A DNA stretch of 5,722 nucleotides from Muribaculaceae bacterium. GTDB lineage: Bacteria > Bacteroidota > Bacteroidia > Bacteroidales > Muribaculaceae. The notes beneath the pieces are model-generated. The model worked only from the letters and a program-made list of their open reading frames with translations. It searched no databases and was not told where the DNA came from. Within the stretch, counting starts at the first letter, position 1. Each line of letters begins with the position of its first letter. Made by a program: the position numbers and the translations under genes. The stretch lies in assembly GCA_016287065.1 (NCBI GenBank), contig JAEEVB010000155.1:1-5722 (forward strand). The letters are read 5' to 3'. Positions 1-5,342 of this stretch are shown piece after piece.

Positions 1-290
1 TGATTAGGAGATGCACCTGCCGTGTCGATGAAGTACATCACCGGTCCCAGCTCGGCAGCTTTCAGTGCGAAAGCCTCGATGCTGTCCTTCTGCAAGGCGT
101 TTACCACCATAGTCTCCACATCGTAGCCGCAACGACGAAAGTCGTCGCCCACACGTTCCAGTGCTTTTTCGCTGATGTCACCCAGCAAGATTTTTTTGCC
201 GGCACCAATGCGGCGCACGATGGCTGTTCCCATACTTCCGGCACCCAGCAGTGCCACAACTGCTTTCTGTTCGTTTCGGTCGAAAATCAT
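1..290 (-). CDS. SDR-family NAD(P)-dependent oxidoreductase, N-terminal part
   Basis: The reading frame starts at the ATG at 290-288 and runs off the left edge after 96 codons, so only the N-terminal part is seen. Residues 10-21 form a beta strand followed by GAGSMG (16-21), a dinucleotide-binding glycine motif, then a second strand ILLGD (about 36-40) whose acidic residue could bind the cofactor ribose. Near residues 87-93 is TAGAS, in the place of the NNAG motif of short-chain dehydrogenases. The glycine motif is GxGxxG rather than the classical TGxxxGxG, which fits a divergent SDR subgroup. AAGGAG lies about 8 bases before the ATG, an unusually clear Shine-Dalgarno for this window. The substrate cannot be told. 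It is transcribed divergently from the AraC-type gene at 502, which may regulate it. The family call is fairly safe; the function is unknown. Confidence 0.72.
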   Translation of the reverse strand, partial: MIFDRNEQKAVVALLGAGSMGTAIVRRIGAGKKILLGDISEKALERVGDDFRRCGYDVETMVVNALQKDSIEAFALKAAELGPVMYFIDTAGASPN

Positions 291-380
291 AGTCTGTTCT
301 CCTTTTTATTTGATTATATCTTTTTGTTTCTCTTTCGAGATTGCCAAACGGTTTATTTGTTTTGCAAATCATTTACACCG

Positions 381-388
381 CAAAGTTA
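381..388 (-). promoter_or_regulatory. Candidate -7 box of the oxidoreductase promoter
   Basis: On the minus strand this reads TAACTTTG, matching the Bacteroidetes -7 consensus TAnnTTTG. A TTTG that could act as the -33 box lies at 408-405, but the gap is 16 bases rather than the usual 19-21, so the match is incomplete. Transcription would start near 374 and leave a leader of about 85 bases. That leader holds a small inverted repeat, ATTTG-N5-CAAAT at 355-369, which could be a protein site or chance. Confidence 0.35.
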
Positions 389-452
389 CAACGGATTAAT
401 AAGGCAAAAGTTTCACAAAAAACGTCACTATTTTCACTTTTTGCACAATTCG

Positions 453-484
453 CTTGTTTCTGCGCATTTTTATGGGTATTTTTG
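453..484 (+). promoter_or_regulatory. Promoter of the AraC-type gene; sets its start codon
   Basis: TATTTTTG at 477-484 fits the Bacteroidetes -7 consensus TAnnTTTG. A -33-like CTTG at 453-456 lies 20 bases upstream. Transcription should begin near 490, about 12 bases before the ATG at 502. This rules out the in-frame TTG at 454 as a start, because it would lie upstream of the transcript. Confidence 0.6.
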
Positions 485-501
485 CAGAAAATCATCGCAT
501 C

Positions 502-1329
502 ATGAAGATAGATTTCATTTTTTCTACCGACTTCTATGCAATTAACGCAAATGAGTTGAGCCACACCTGCCTGCACCTGCTGTGCACTGCCGGTGAGGGT
601 AGTTTTGTGTTCAATGAGCATTGCTATCACATCATGAAGAACGACCTCGTGGTGATACCCACGCCCCAGCGCATCAAGAACCTTGCCGCTCATGCCGACA
701 TGCAGGTCGAGTGGTTTGCTGCCGACAACAGCTTTCTGCAAAAACAGTTGCCCACGAACAACTACAGCATTGGCGGCAGCATTTCGCTGAATCAAAATCC
801 GGTCATCAAACTCACCGATGAGCAGGCACAGCATCTGCTTGACGACTTTCACCGGCTCCGTGATCGCTTGAACGACCGTCACCTGCAGTTCTACAACGAA
901 CTCATGGGCAGCCTGTGTCTTACGATGATGTATGACATCTTCGAACCGCATGCCCAGCGCGATGCCACCGACACGCATACCGACCGCACGGCCTATATCG
1001 TGAGACAACTCATGGATTTGCTCTCAACCGGCATCAGTCGCACCGAGCGCGATGTGAGCTACTATGCCGACCGCTTGCATGTGTCGCCCAAATACCTCTC
1101 GGCCACCATCAAGCGCGTCACTGGCCATAGCGTCAGCTCCTTCATCAATCGCCACACGGTGCCCATTTTGAAAGACCTCCTGAGCGACGAACGCCTCTCG
1201 CTCACGCAGATAGCCGAGCGTATGAATTTTGCCTCGCTTTCCTACTTCAGCCGCTACTGCACCAAGCACCTCGGCCAGTCACCCAGCGCCTTTCGCCAGA
1301 GTCTGCAGCCCCAACTCAAGCAATCATAG
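502..1329 (+). CDS. AraC/XylS-family transcriptional regulator
   Basis: This is a 275-residue cytoplasmic DNA-binding regulator. The C-terminal 90 or so residues carry the two helix-turn-helix units of the AraC family: the first around 184-208 (DVSYYADRLHVSPKYLSATIK), the second around 233-257 (SLTQIAERMNFASLSYFSRY), followed by the family's usual GQSPSAFR. The N-terminal half (about 1-150) looks like the cupin-like sensing domain common in Bacteroidetes AraC proteins (NDLVVIPTPQRIKN is typical of its strand region); no ligand can be assigned. The start at 502 is preferred over the upstream in-frame TTG at 454 because the promoter lies between them. It is divergent from the oxidoreductase and convergent with hipT. 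Target genes are unknown; the divergent oxidoreductase and itself are the obvious candidates. The high G+C content matches the chromosomal neighbours. Confidence 0.9.
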   Translation: MKIDFIFSTDFYAINANELSHTCLHLLCTAGEGSFVFNEHCYHIMKNDLVVIPTPQRIKNLAAHADMQVEWFAADNSFLQKQLPTNNYSIGGSISLNQNPVIKLTDEQAQHLLDDFHRLRDRLNDRHLQFYNELMGSLCLTMMYDIFEPHAQRDATDTHTDRTAYIVRQLMDLLSTGISRTERDVSYYADRLHVSPKYLSATIKRVTGHSVSSFINRHTVPILKDLLSDERLSLTQIAERMNFASLSYFSRYCTKHLGQSPSAFRQSLQPQLKQS

Positions 1330-1349
1330 CCACACACTTAAATTAAAAC

Positions 1350-1393
1350 GGTTATTTCCCGATACAGAAGCGAGCAAAGATCTCGCCCAGAAT
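1350..1393 (-). repeat. Distal copy of the mnmE 3' end (att-like direct repeat)
   Basis: This 44-bp stretch repeats 2998-3041, the last 14 codons of mnmE plus two bases, with 41/44 identity. On the minus strand it encodes ILGEIFARFCIGK and a TAA stop in frame. The three differences (1373, 1382, 1391) are all synonymous third-position changes. The first 23 bp (1350-1372) are identical to 2998-3020. Similarity stops sharply two bases past the TAA and just before the ATT codon, three bases from the hipT stop codon. It has no start codon and is not a gene; it is best read as the far attachment site left by integration of the hip module. Confidence 0.85.
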
Positions 1394-1396
1394 TGT

Positions 1397-2332
1397 TCAG
1401 CACTGCAATCGATTCAATCTCGATATTATTAGTTTTTCATAACATTCCTTCATCTCAGCACTAAGGAAGGACTCCTGTATCAGCAACTTCCATTTCGGCA
1501 AACACTTGTGCATATTAGCAATTAGACGCATAACAACTGTTTCATCCAAGCCCATACTAGTGGCACAATTCAGAAAATCACTCAACTTCAAGTTTGACTT
1601 CCGACCCGACAGTGGTAGAGCTAATTCCTCTTTGTCGTCAGGATTGGCAATGGCAACATTGAGCAGGTCGTAAGCTGGAGTCAACTGATAGGCATCCTTT
1701 GGTCTATAAAGAGAAAAATTCTTCAAATGCATGTCATTGTTACCTGTAATAAAACAGAATAACAGAATCATAAAGTAGTTTGTCAAATCAAGTTTTGGCG
1801 TATCACTGTACTTCGCTATAGCTTTAGCAATCTGTTCATAAGAACCCTTATACTTATACTCTGTTGGATGCAGTGTAATCTGACACATATCTTCCATATC
1901 AATCTTTCCTCCATCACCATAACGGTCTATACGCTTAGTAATAAAACCAAACTTTCCGTCTGCCATGCGTATCAGACTATGAGGAACAACCTTTATTTTT
2001 GCCACTTCGGCAAGATGCATTGTCAAGTCCTCATTTTCTGGAAGTTGAAGATATCGCTCTGTCTGGGGCTTAAGAATGTAGTCTCCCCATAGACCAACTA
2101 TTGTCAATCGGCTGCCGCCATCATGTTTATCCAGGTTCAACGACAGTTTGGGCTGCACTCCGGTCAGCGACGTCTGGGCACGAATAATCTGTTCGGCCAA
2201 ATGGTCAAGATCCTCATGTCGATATTCAATAATTGGTGCCACACTCTGCCCAAACATTTTTCGGGCACAATGCCGATGAAAGTCTCGCTGACCCTCATCC
2301 AATTCTTTATAGCAATACAGGCATTTACACAT
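1397..2332 (-). CDS. hipT: HipT-like serine/threonine kinase toxin (HipA catalytic core)
   Basis: A 311-residue HipA-family kinase without the HipA N-terminal subdomain 1, which is the separate gene just upstream. HipA/HipT kinases phosphorylate aminoacyl-tRNA synthetases (GltX for HipA, TrpS for E. coli HipT) and halt growth; the target here is unknown. Visible parts: a metal-site-like N terminus C4-x2-C7-x11-H19-x2-C22; a Gly-rich loop SLTGVQPK at 55-62 with Ser55 at the place of the regulatory autophosphorylated serine; Lys88 in GDYILKPQ as likely ATP lysine; FITKRIDR 130-137; EDMCQI 147-152; catalytic loop NNDMHLKN 198-205 with Asp200 as likely base and Asn205; TPAYDLLN 218-225 with metal-binding Asp222. 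All key residues are present, so it looks active. It starts 2 bases after the hipS stop, implying coupled translation. Its TGA lies 3 bases from the mnmE-like repeat. Low G+C. Confidence 0.88.
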   Translation of the reverse strand: MCKCLYCYKELDEGQRDFHRHCARKMFGQSVAPIIEYRHEDLDHLAEQIIRAQTSLTGVQPKLSLNLDKHDGGSRLTIVGLWGDYILKPQTERYLQLPENEDLTMHLAEVAKIKVVPHSLIRMADGKFGFITKRIDRYGDGGKIDMEDMCQITLHPTEYKYKGSYEQIAKAIAKYSDTPKLDLTNYFMILLFCFITGNNDMHLKNFSLYRPKDAYQLTPAYDLLNVAIANPDDKEELALPLSGRKSNLKLSDFLNCATSMGLDETVVMRLIANMHKCLPKWKLLIQESFLSAEMKECYEKLIISRLNRLQC

Positions 2333-2334
2333 TG

Positions 2335-2664
2335 TTAATCTTCTTGTTGATTGATGGGTACCACACTAACTGAACCTATACACTCTTTGCAACAGAGCAG
2401 CAGCAGCGACATTCGGTCAAGGATACTGATATCTGTATTGCGCAGAGCCACATCAAGTAACCAGCCTTCAGGAATCAAGCCGTCGAAAAATGGGAAAAGC
2501 ACAGGGCTGACGAATTCTTCATCCTGCAACGGCAGCGTGAGGCTAATGGCTAACGCATTATCAAGCTTGAGATAGGCAGCATCATAACAGAAGCGATACT
2601 CGCCGCCTTCTTCAGTAAGCAGGCCTGCAAGAACGTCTTTACGATATATTCGGGCTTGTCTCAT
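2335..2664 (-). CDS. hipS: HipS-like protein (HipA N-terminal subdomain 1 as separate gene)
   Basis: 109 residues matching the N-terminal subdomain 1 of HipA (Couple_hipA type). Diagnostic segments: VLAGLLTEEGGEYRFCYD (11-28), a strand pair; LPLQDEEF (44-51); and the signature FPFFDGLIPEGWLL (57-70). In the tripartite HipBST systems the equivalent small protein acts as the antitoxin by binding the HipT kinase, and in E. coli HipS a tryptophan reaches into the kinase active site; Trp68 in PEGWLL may be its counterpart (from recollection of that work). It begins 4 bases after hipB and ends 2 bases before hipT, in a different frame from hipT. I do not read this as a broken hipA, because hipT has its own ATG and its own Cys-rich N terminus, and because the split falls at the domain border used by known HipBST operons. 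Confidence 0.85.
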   Translation of the reverse strand: MRQARIYRKDVLAGLLTEEGGEYRFCYDAAYLKLDNALAISLTLPLQDEEFVSPVLFPFFDGLIPEGWLLDVALRNTDISILDRMSLLLLCCKECIGSVSVVPINQQED

Positions 2665-2668
2665 GTCT

Positions 2669-2869
2669 CTACTTCTTTGCTGCTATCAGTTCATAATTAA
2701 ACAGGTCAAGGAGTTGATTCACCTTGTCCATTCTGAGCGAACGCTTTCCTTGCTCCAAGTTTCGTACAAAGCATAGCCCCACACCCGATTTCATGGCCAG
2801 ATCTTCTTGTGTCAGGCCATATTCTTTGCGCAAAACTTTGACTATCATTGATAATTTCGTTTTTTCCAT
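2669..2869 (-). CDS. hipB: HipB-like XRE-family antitoxin/repressor
   Basis: A 66-residue single-domain Xre/Cro helix-turn-helix protein, first gene of the hip operon. The five-helix fold can be followed: KLSMIVKVLRKEYG (5-18), then the HTH LTQEDLAMKSGVGLCFVRNLEQGK (19-42), then SLRMDKVNQLLDLFNYEL (44-61). VGLCFVRNLEQGK and the conserved DKVNQ.L.LF.YEL tail resemble the HipB/Y4mF group of antitoxins. In such operons HipB represses its own promoter and takes part in holding the kinase complex. The ATG at 2869 is the only sensible start; no Shine-Dalgarno is visible. Upstream are three evenly spaced near-palindromes that may be its operators. It lies 130 bases beyond the mnmE stop on the same strand, so read-through from mnmE is possible. 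Confidence 0.88.
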   Translation of the reverse strand: MEKTKLSMIVKVLRKEYGLTQEDLAMKSGVGLCFVRNLEQGKRSLRMDKVNQLLDLFNYELIAAKK

Positions 2870-2878
2870 AATGTAAGA

Positions 2879-2980
2879 TTATATTATTTCGAATGCAAAA
2901 TTATAAAAAAATTCCAATTTTACATCATTTCAAATATAAAATTACACAAAATACGTCATTTTATATCATTTCAAATATAA
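2879..2980 (-). promoter_or_regulatory. hipB promoter/operator region with three 41-bp-spaced palindromes
   Basis: Three sites of the form TTATAT-N8-ATATAA occur with exact 41-bp spacing: 2961-2980 is perfect (TTATAT, CATTTCAA, ATATAA), 2920-2939 has TTACAT as left arm and the same spacer and right arm, and 2879-2898 has TTATAT with a weaker right arm ATGCAA. The 5-N8-5 layout resembles the E. coli HipB operator (TATCC-N8-GGATA). On the minus strand the sites overlap TAnnTTTG boxes: TATATTTG at 2979-2972 and 2938-2931, and TAATTTTG at 2903-2896. The last would start transcription about 20 bases before the hipB ATG. No good -33 TTTG is seen at normal distance from any of them. Repeats are seen; operator function is inferred. 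Confidence 0.55.
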
Positions 2981-3000
2981 TTTTGCTAGCTCTGAGAGGT
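2883..3000. repeat. Degenerate 41-bp tandem repeats upstream of hipB
   Basis: Units begin at 2883, 2924 and 2965. The second and third share an identical 16-mer, ATCATTTCAAATATAA (2924-2939 and 2965-2980). The first and second agree at 28 of 41 positions by my hand alignment. The third unit diverges after about 20 bases as it meets the mnmE end at 2998. Part of the agreement may simply reflect the A/T-rich composition. Confidence 0.55.
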
Positions 3001-3041
3001 TATTTCCCGATACAGAAGCGGGCAAAGATTTCGCCCAGGAT
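2998..3041 (-). repeat. Proximal copy of the att-like repeat, within the mnmE 3' end
   Basis: This is the live mnmE 3' end (codons for ILGEIFARFCIGK, the TAA stop and two further bases) and the partner of 1350-1393. The 23 bp at 2998-3020 are identical in both copies and define the likely crossover core. Because the repeat restores the full mnmE reading frame, integration leaves the host gene intact, as is usual for islands that use gene 3' ends. Confidence 0.8.
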
Positions 3042-4397
3042 GTCGTCGGTGCTGATTTCGCCGGTGATTTCGCCCAGATAGTGCATGCACTCGCGTATGT
3101 CCTGGCTCACGAAGTCGCCGCTCACCCCCGTGCGCAGTCCCTCGATGCTGCGCTCAATCGCCTCGCCGGCACGCACCAGCGCCTCATAGTGCCGAGCGTT
3201 GGTCACAATGAGCGCCTCGCTGTCGACCTCGGGTAGCATGGCCCGCTCCACGATGAGCTGTTCCAGACGCTCCACGTCGGCACTGTTCTTGGCCGAGATG
3301 GCCATCACGGCGGTGCCCTCGGGCAATAATTGCTGCAAAGCCGCCACTATGGGTTCGCCAGCCACCACATCGGTCTTGTTGACCACGGCAATGAGCTGCT
3401 TGCCTGCACATCGCTGCGCAATGGTTGTAGCCAGGCGTTCAACCTCGTCCATGCCCGTGGTAGCATCAATCACCCAAAGCACAATTTGCGCCTCGTCCAT
3501 CTTCTGGAACGAGCGCTCGATGCCCATGTTCTCGATCACATCGGCCGACTCACGGATGCCCGCCGTGTCGATGAAGCGGAACTGCACGCCATTGAGCACC
3601 ATGGTGTCCTCGATCACATCGCGGGTGGTGCCCGCAATGTCGCTCACCAGCGCGCGATCGTCGCGCAGCAGGCCGTTGAGCAGCGTCGACTTGCCCGCAT
3701 TGCTCGCACCCACTATCGCCACCGGCACACCATGCTTGATGGCGTTGCCCACGGCAAACGAGCGCGACAGGCGACCTATTACTCCGTGTATGTTGGTAGC
3801 GAGGTCGATGAGGCGGCTACGGTCGGCAAAGCTCACATCCTCTTCGCTGAAGTCGAGTTCCAGTTCGATGAGCGAGACGAACTCCAGCAACTGGCTGCGC
3901 AACGCCGACAACTGGCGCCCGAAGGCGCCTCGCATCTGGTTCATCGCCACGCGGTGAGCGGCGCGCGACCCCGACGCAATGACATCGGCAATCGCCTCGG
4001 CCTGCGACAGGTCCATCTTGCCATTGGCAAAGGCGCGCTGCGTGAACTCGCCGCCTGTAGCAGCGCGGCAGCCTGCCTCGATGAGCGTGTTCACCACCTG
4101 GCGCTGAATCCACACCGAGCCGTGGCACGCCAATTCTACCACATCCTCGCCCGTGAACGAGTGCGGGCCGCGAAACACCGTCAGCACCACCTCGTCGAGC
4201 AGTTCACCCTGCGTGTCGAACAACTGGCCCAGATGTGCCGTGTGCGACTGCATTGTGGCGAGCTTGGCGCCCCGCCAGCGCTGTTCAACCAGGGGCAAGG
4301 CATCGGGGCCGCTCACACGCACCACCGCAATGCCGCCCATGCCGTGAGGGGTGCTCACGGCCACAATGGTGTCGCGGTTCAGGTCAAGAGCGTTCAT
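3000..4397 (-). CDS. mnmE: tRNA uridine-5-carboxymethylaminomethyl(34) synthesis GTPase MnmE
   Basis: 465 residues, the normal length. With MnmG it makes the (carboxymethyl)aminomethyl group at C5 of wobble U34 in certain tRNAs, using methylene-tetrahydrofolate and GTP hydrolysis in the cytoplasm. Visible parts: the folate-binding N-terminal domain opening with DTIVAVSTPHGMGGIAVVR (9-27); a helical domain; a G domain at about 222-385 with G1 GASNAGKS (230-237), G2 GTTRD (256-260), G3 DTAG (277-280), G4 NKTD (340-343) and G5 SAK (368-370); and the C-terminal FCIGK with conserved Cys462. The ATG at 4397 shares its A with the TGA of the upstream nuclease gene, so the two are probably transcribed and translated together. 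High G+C. Its 3' end is duplicated at 1350-1393. All motifs are intact. Confidence 0.97.
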   Translation of the reverse strand: MNALDLNRDTIVAVSTPHGMGGIAVVRVSGPDALPLVEQRWRGAKLATMQSHTAHLGQLFDTQGELLDEVVLTVFRGPHSFTGEDVVELACHGSVWIQRQVVNTLIEAGCRAATGGEFTQRAFANGKMDLSQAEAIADVIASGSRAAHRVAMNQMRGAFGRQLSALRSQLLEFVSLIELELDFSEEDVSFADRSRLIDLATNIHGVIGRLSRSFAVGNAIKHGVPVAIVGASNAGKSTLLNGLLRDDRALVSDIAGTTRDVIEDTMVLNGVQFRFIDTAGIRESADVIENMGIERSFQKMDEAQIVLWVIDATTGMDEVERLATTIAQRCAGKQLIAVVNKTDVVAGEPIVAALQQLLPEGTAVMAISAKNSADVERLEQLIVERAMLPEVDSEALIVTNARHYEALVRAGEAIERSIEGLRTGVSGDFVSQDIRECMHYLGEITGEISTDDILGEIFARFCIGK

Positions 4398-5299
4398 CAG
4401 TGCGTGCGTTTACGGTTTCGGGTATTATTGTAGTTGTAGCCATCATTAAACTCGCGGTCGCGATGATAAGGCCACTTCTTGAACTGGTTCTGCGCCTCGA
4501 CGGCGTCCTCGGTGCTGTCGGGCAGTGCGGCAAAGAAGTCGATGCCCGTCAGGCGCTCCACCTCGTCGATGGTAGTGGAGTGGTTGCGCCACGAGTTGGT
4601 GGCATTCTCGTTGTCGAAGAGGAAGGCGATGGCCATGCCCTGCTGCGGGGCATACACAATCTTGTAGAACTGCTGTGGCACGGCAATGTCGTTGTGCTTG
4701 CCGGTCATCTCAATGTTGTTCTTGGGCAGCACGGGGCCCGTCATGACATAAATCTGCTTGTAGGTGCGCGCCCAGCTGTGAATGGCTTCCTCCATCTTGC
4801 GCCACTCGCCGTTGTTCAGGTCGTGATCCTGGGGGCAGATGTTGGTCATGTAGAAACACTGCTCCATGCTCTTGGCACTCCATCGCATGTCCATGGCGGG
4901 TGCCATGTGGCCGCGGTCGTAGTAGCTGTCCTTGTACTCCCACCACTCGGGGCAACTGCTCACCTTGGGGTCGGCGTTGAAGGTGTAGTTGTTGCGCTTT
5001 TGCGAGTCGGGCGCGTCGGCCTGGGCAATCTCAGTAGCGGTCAGTTCATAGGCCACGCAGTTGGGGATGTGGTATTTCGGGTTGAAGTACACTGTCATCG
5101 CCTCGTAGTCGATGCGCTGGTTGCTCGTGCCAGCGGGCAGCTTCACCTCGATGAGGTTGCCGCCCGACTGCTGCAGCTGTTGCTGCTTGTCGCTCCAGAA
5201 CAGATGAGACGACTGCTGCTCCTCCTCGCGTGAGCAGTTCTTGCAGCTGGTGGTGGCGGCGAGCAGCGCCACACACGACAGTATCAATGCCTTTTTCAT
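4397..5299 (-). CDS. Lipoprotein DNA/RNA non-specific endonuclease (NUC1 family)
   Basis: 300 residues, counted from the ATG at 5299. MKKALILSCVALLAATTSC forms a lipoprotein signal with likely acylated Cys19, followed by a charged KNCSREEEQQ stretch whose acidic run may help surface display in Bacteroidetes. The mature part has the catalytic DRGHMAP motif (128-134, His131 as base) and the metal-site segment NICPQDHDLNNGEWRKME (153-170), where Asn162 and Glu170 have the same 8-residue spacing as the Mg-ligand Asn and the Glu of Serratia nuclease. It should cut DNA and RNA without sequence preference outside the cytoplasm, for nutrient scavenging or defence. The open frame continues upstream to 5701 but only through repeats, so the start at 5299 is chosen for its signal peptide. 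Its TGA overlaps the mnmE ATG by one base. The C terminus is rich in Asn, Tyr and Arg. Confidence 0.9.
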   Translation of the reverse strand: MKKALILSCVALLAATTSCKNCSREEEQQSSHLFWSDKQQQLQQSGGNLIEVKLPAGTSNQRIDYEAMTVYFNPKYHIPNCVAYELTATEIAQADAPDSQKRNNYTFNADPKVSSCPEWWEYKDSYYDRGHMAPAMDMRWSAKSMEQCFYMTNICPQDHDLNNGEWRKMEEAIHSWARTYKQIYVMTGPVLPKNNIEMTGKHNDIAVPQQFYKIVYAPQQGMAIAFLFDNENATNSWRNHSTTIDEVERLTGIDFFAALPDSTEDAVEAQNQFKKWPYHRDREFNDGYNYNNTRNRKRTH

Positions 5300-5342
5300 T
5301 TCAATTGCTGTATTTTTGCGTAAAAGTACAAAAAAAACTTTA

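Larger units (their letters stand above)
1350..3020. mobile_element. Minimal genomic island carrying hipBST, inserted at the mnmE 3' end
   Basis: The segment between two direct copies of the mnmE 3' end (1350-1393 and 2998-3041) holds only the hipB-hipS-hipT operon; one unit is 1648 bp. It is far more A/T-rich than the AraC-type gene and mnmE on either side, which points to acquisition. The identical 23-bp core includes TTCTGTATCGGGAAATAA on the minus strand. From memory, Salmonella genomic island 1 integrates at the same position in trmE/thdF, through an 18-bp repeat of very similar sequence. No integrase, excisionase or relaxase gene is present, so the unit is either a decayed remnant or depends on an integrase encoded elsewhere. 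Orientation is the same as mnmE. Direct repeats and composition are seen; mobility is inferred. Confidence 0.7.

Noticed and set aside
454..501. TTG at 454 as start of the AraC-type protein
   Set aside because: The promoter (-7 box at 477-484) lies between this codon and the ATG at 502, so the codon would not be in the transcript.
373..1008. Minus-strand frame of 211 codons opposite the AraC-type gene
   Set aside because: Antisense to a clear AraC-family protein and covering its promoter; no domain recognised.
1330..1396. Bidirectional terminator between the AraC-type gene and hipT
   Set aside because: No G+C-rich stem followed by a T-run is visible; most of the gap is the mnmE-derived repeat.
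2330..2340. Frameshift splitting one hipA gene into two pieces
   Set aside because: The second frame begins with its own ATG and a Cys-rich segment, the break is at the domain border, and the order matches known HipBST operons. A pseudogene is less likely than a natural split.
2893..3081. Plus-strand frame of 62 codons over the hipB upstream region
   Set aside because: It lies on the operator repeats and the antisense of the mnmE end; A/T-rich chance frame.
3199..4433. Long plus-strand open frames across mnmE (3199-3957, 3330-4433)
   Set aside because: They are shadows of a G+C-rich gene on the other strand; the products show no recognisable domain and have odd composition (His, Ala, Arg or Ser, Thr, Met rich).
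4235..5233. Plus-strand frame of 332 codons opposite the nuclease
   Set aside because: Antisense to a gene with clear catalytic motifs. The Val/Leu/His-rich product is what reverse reading of such a gene gives.
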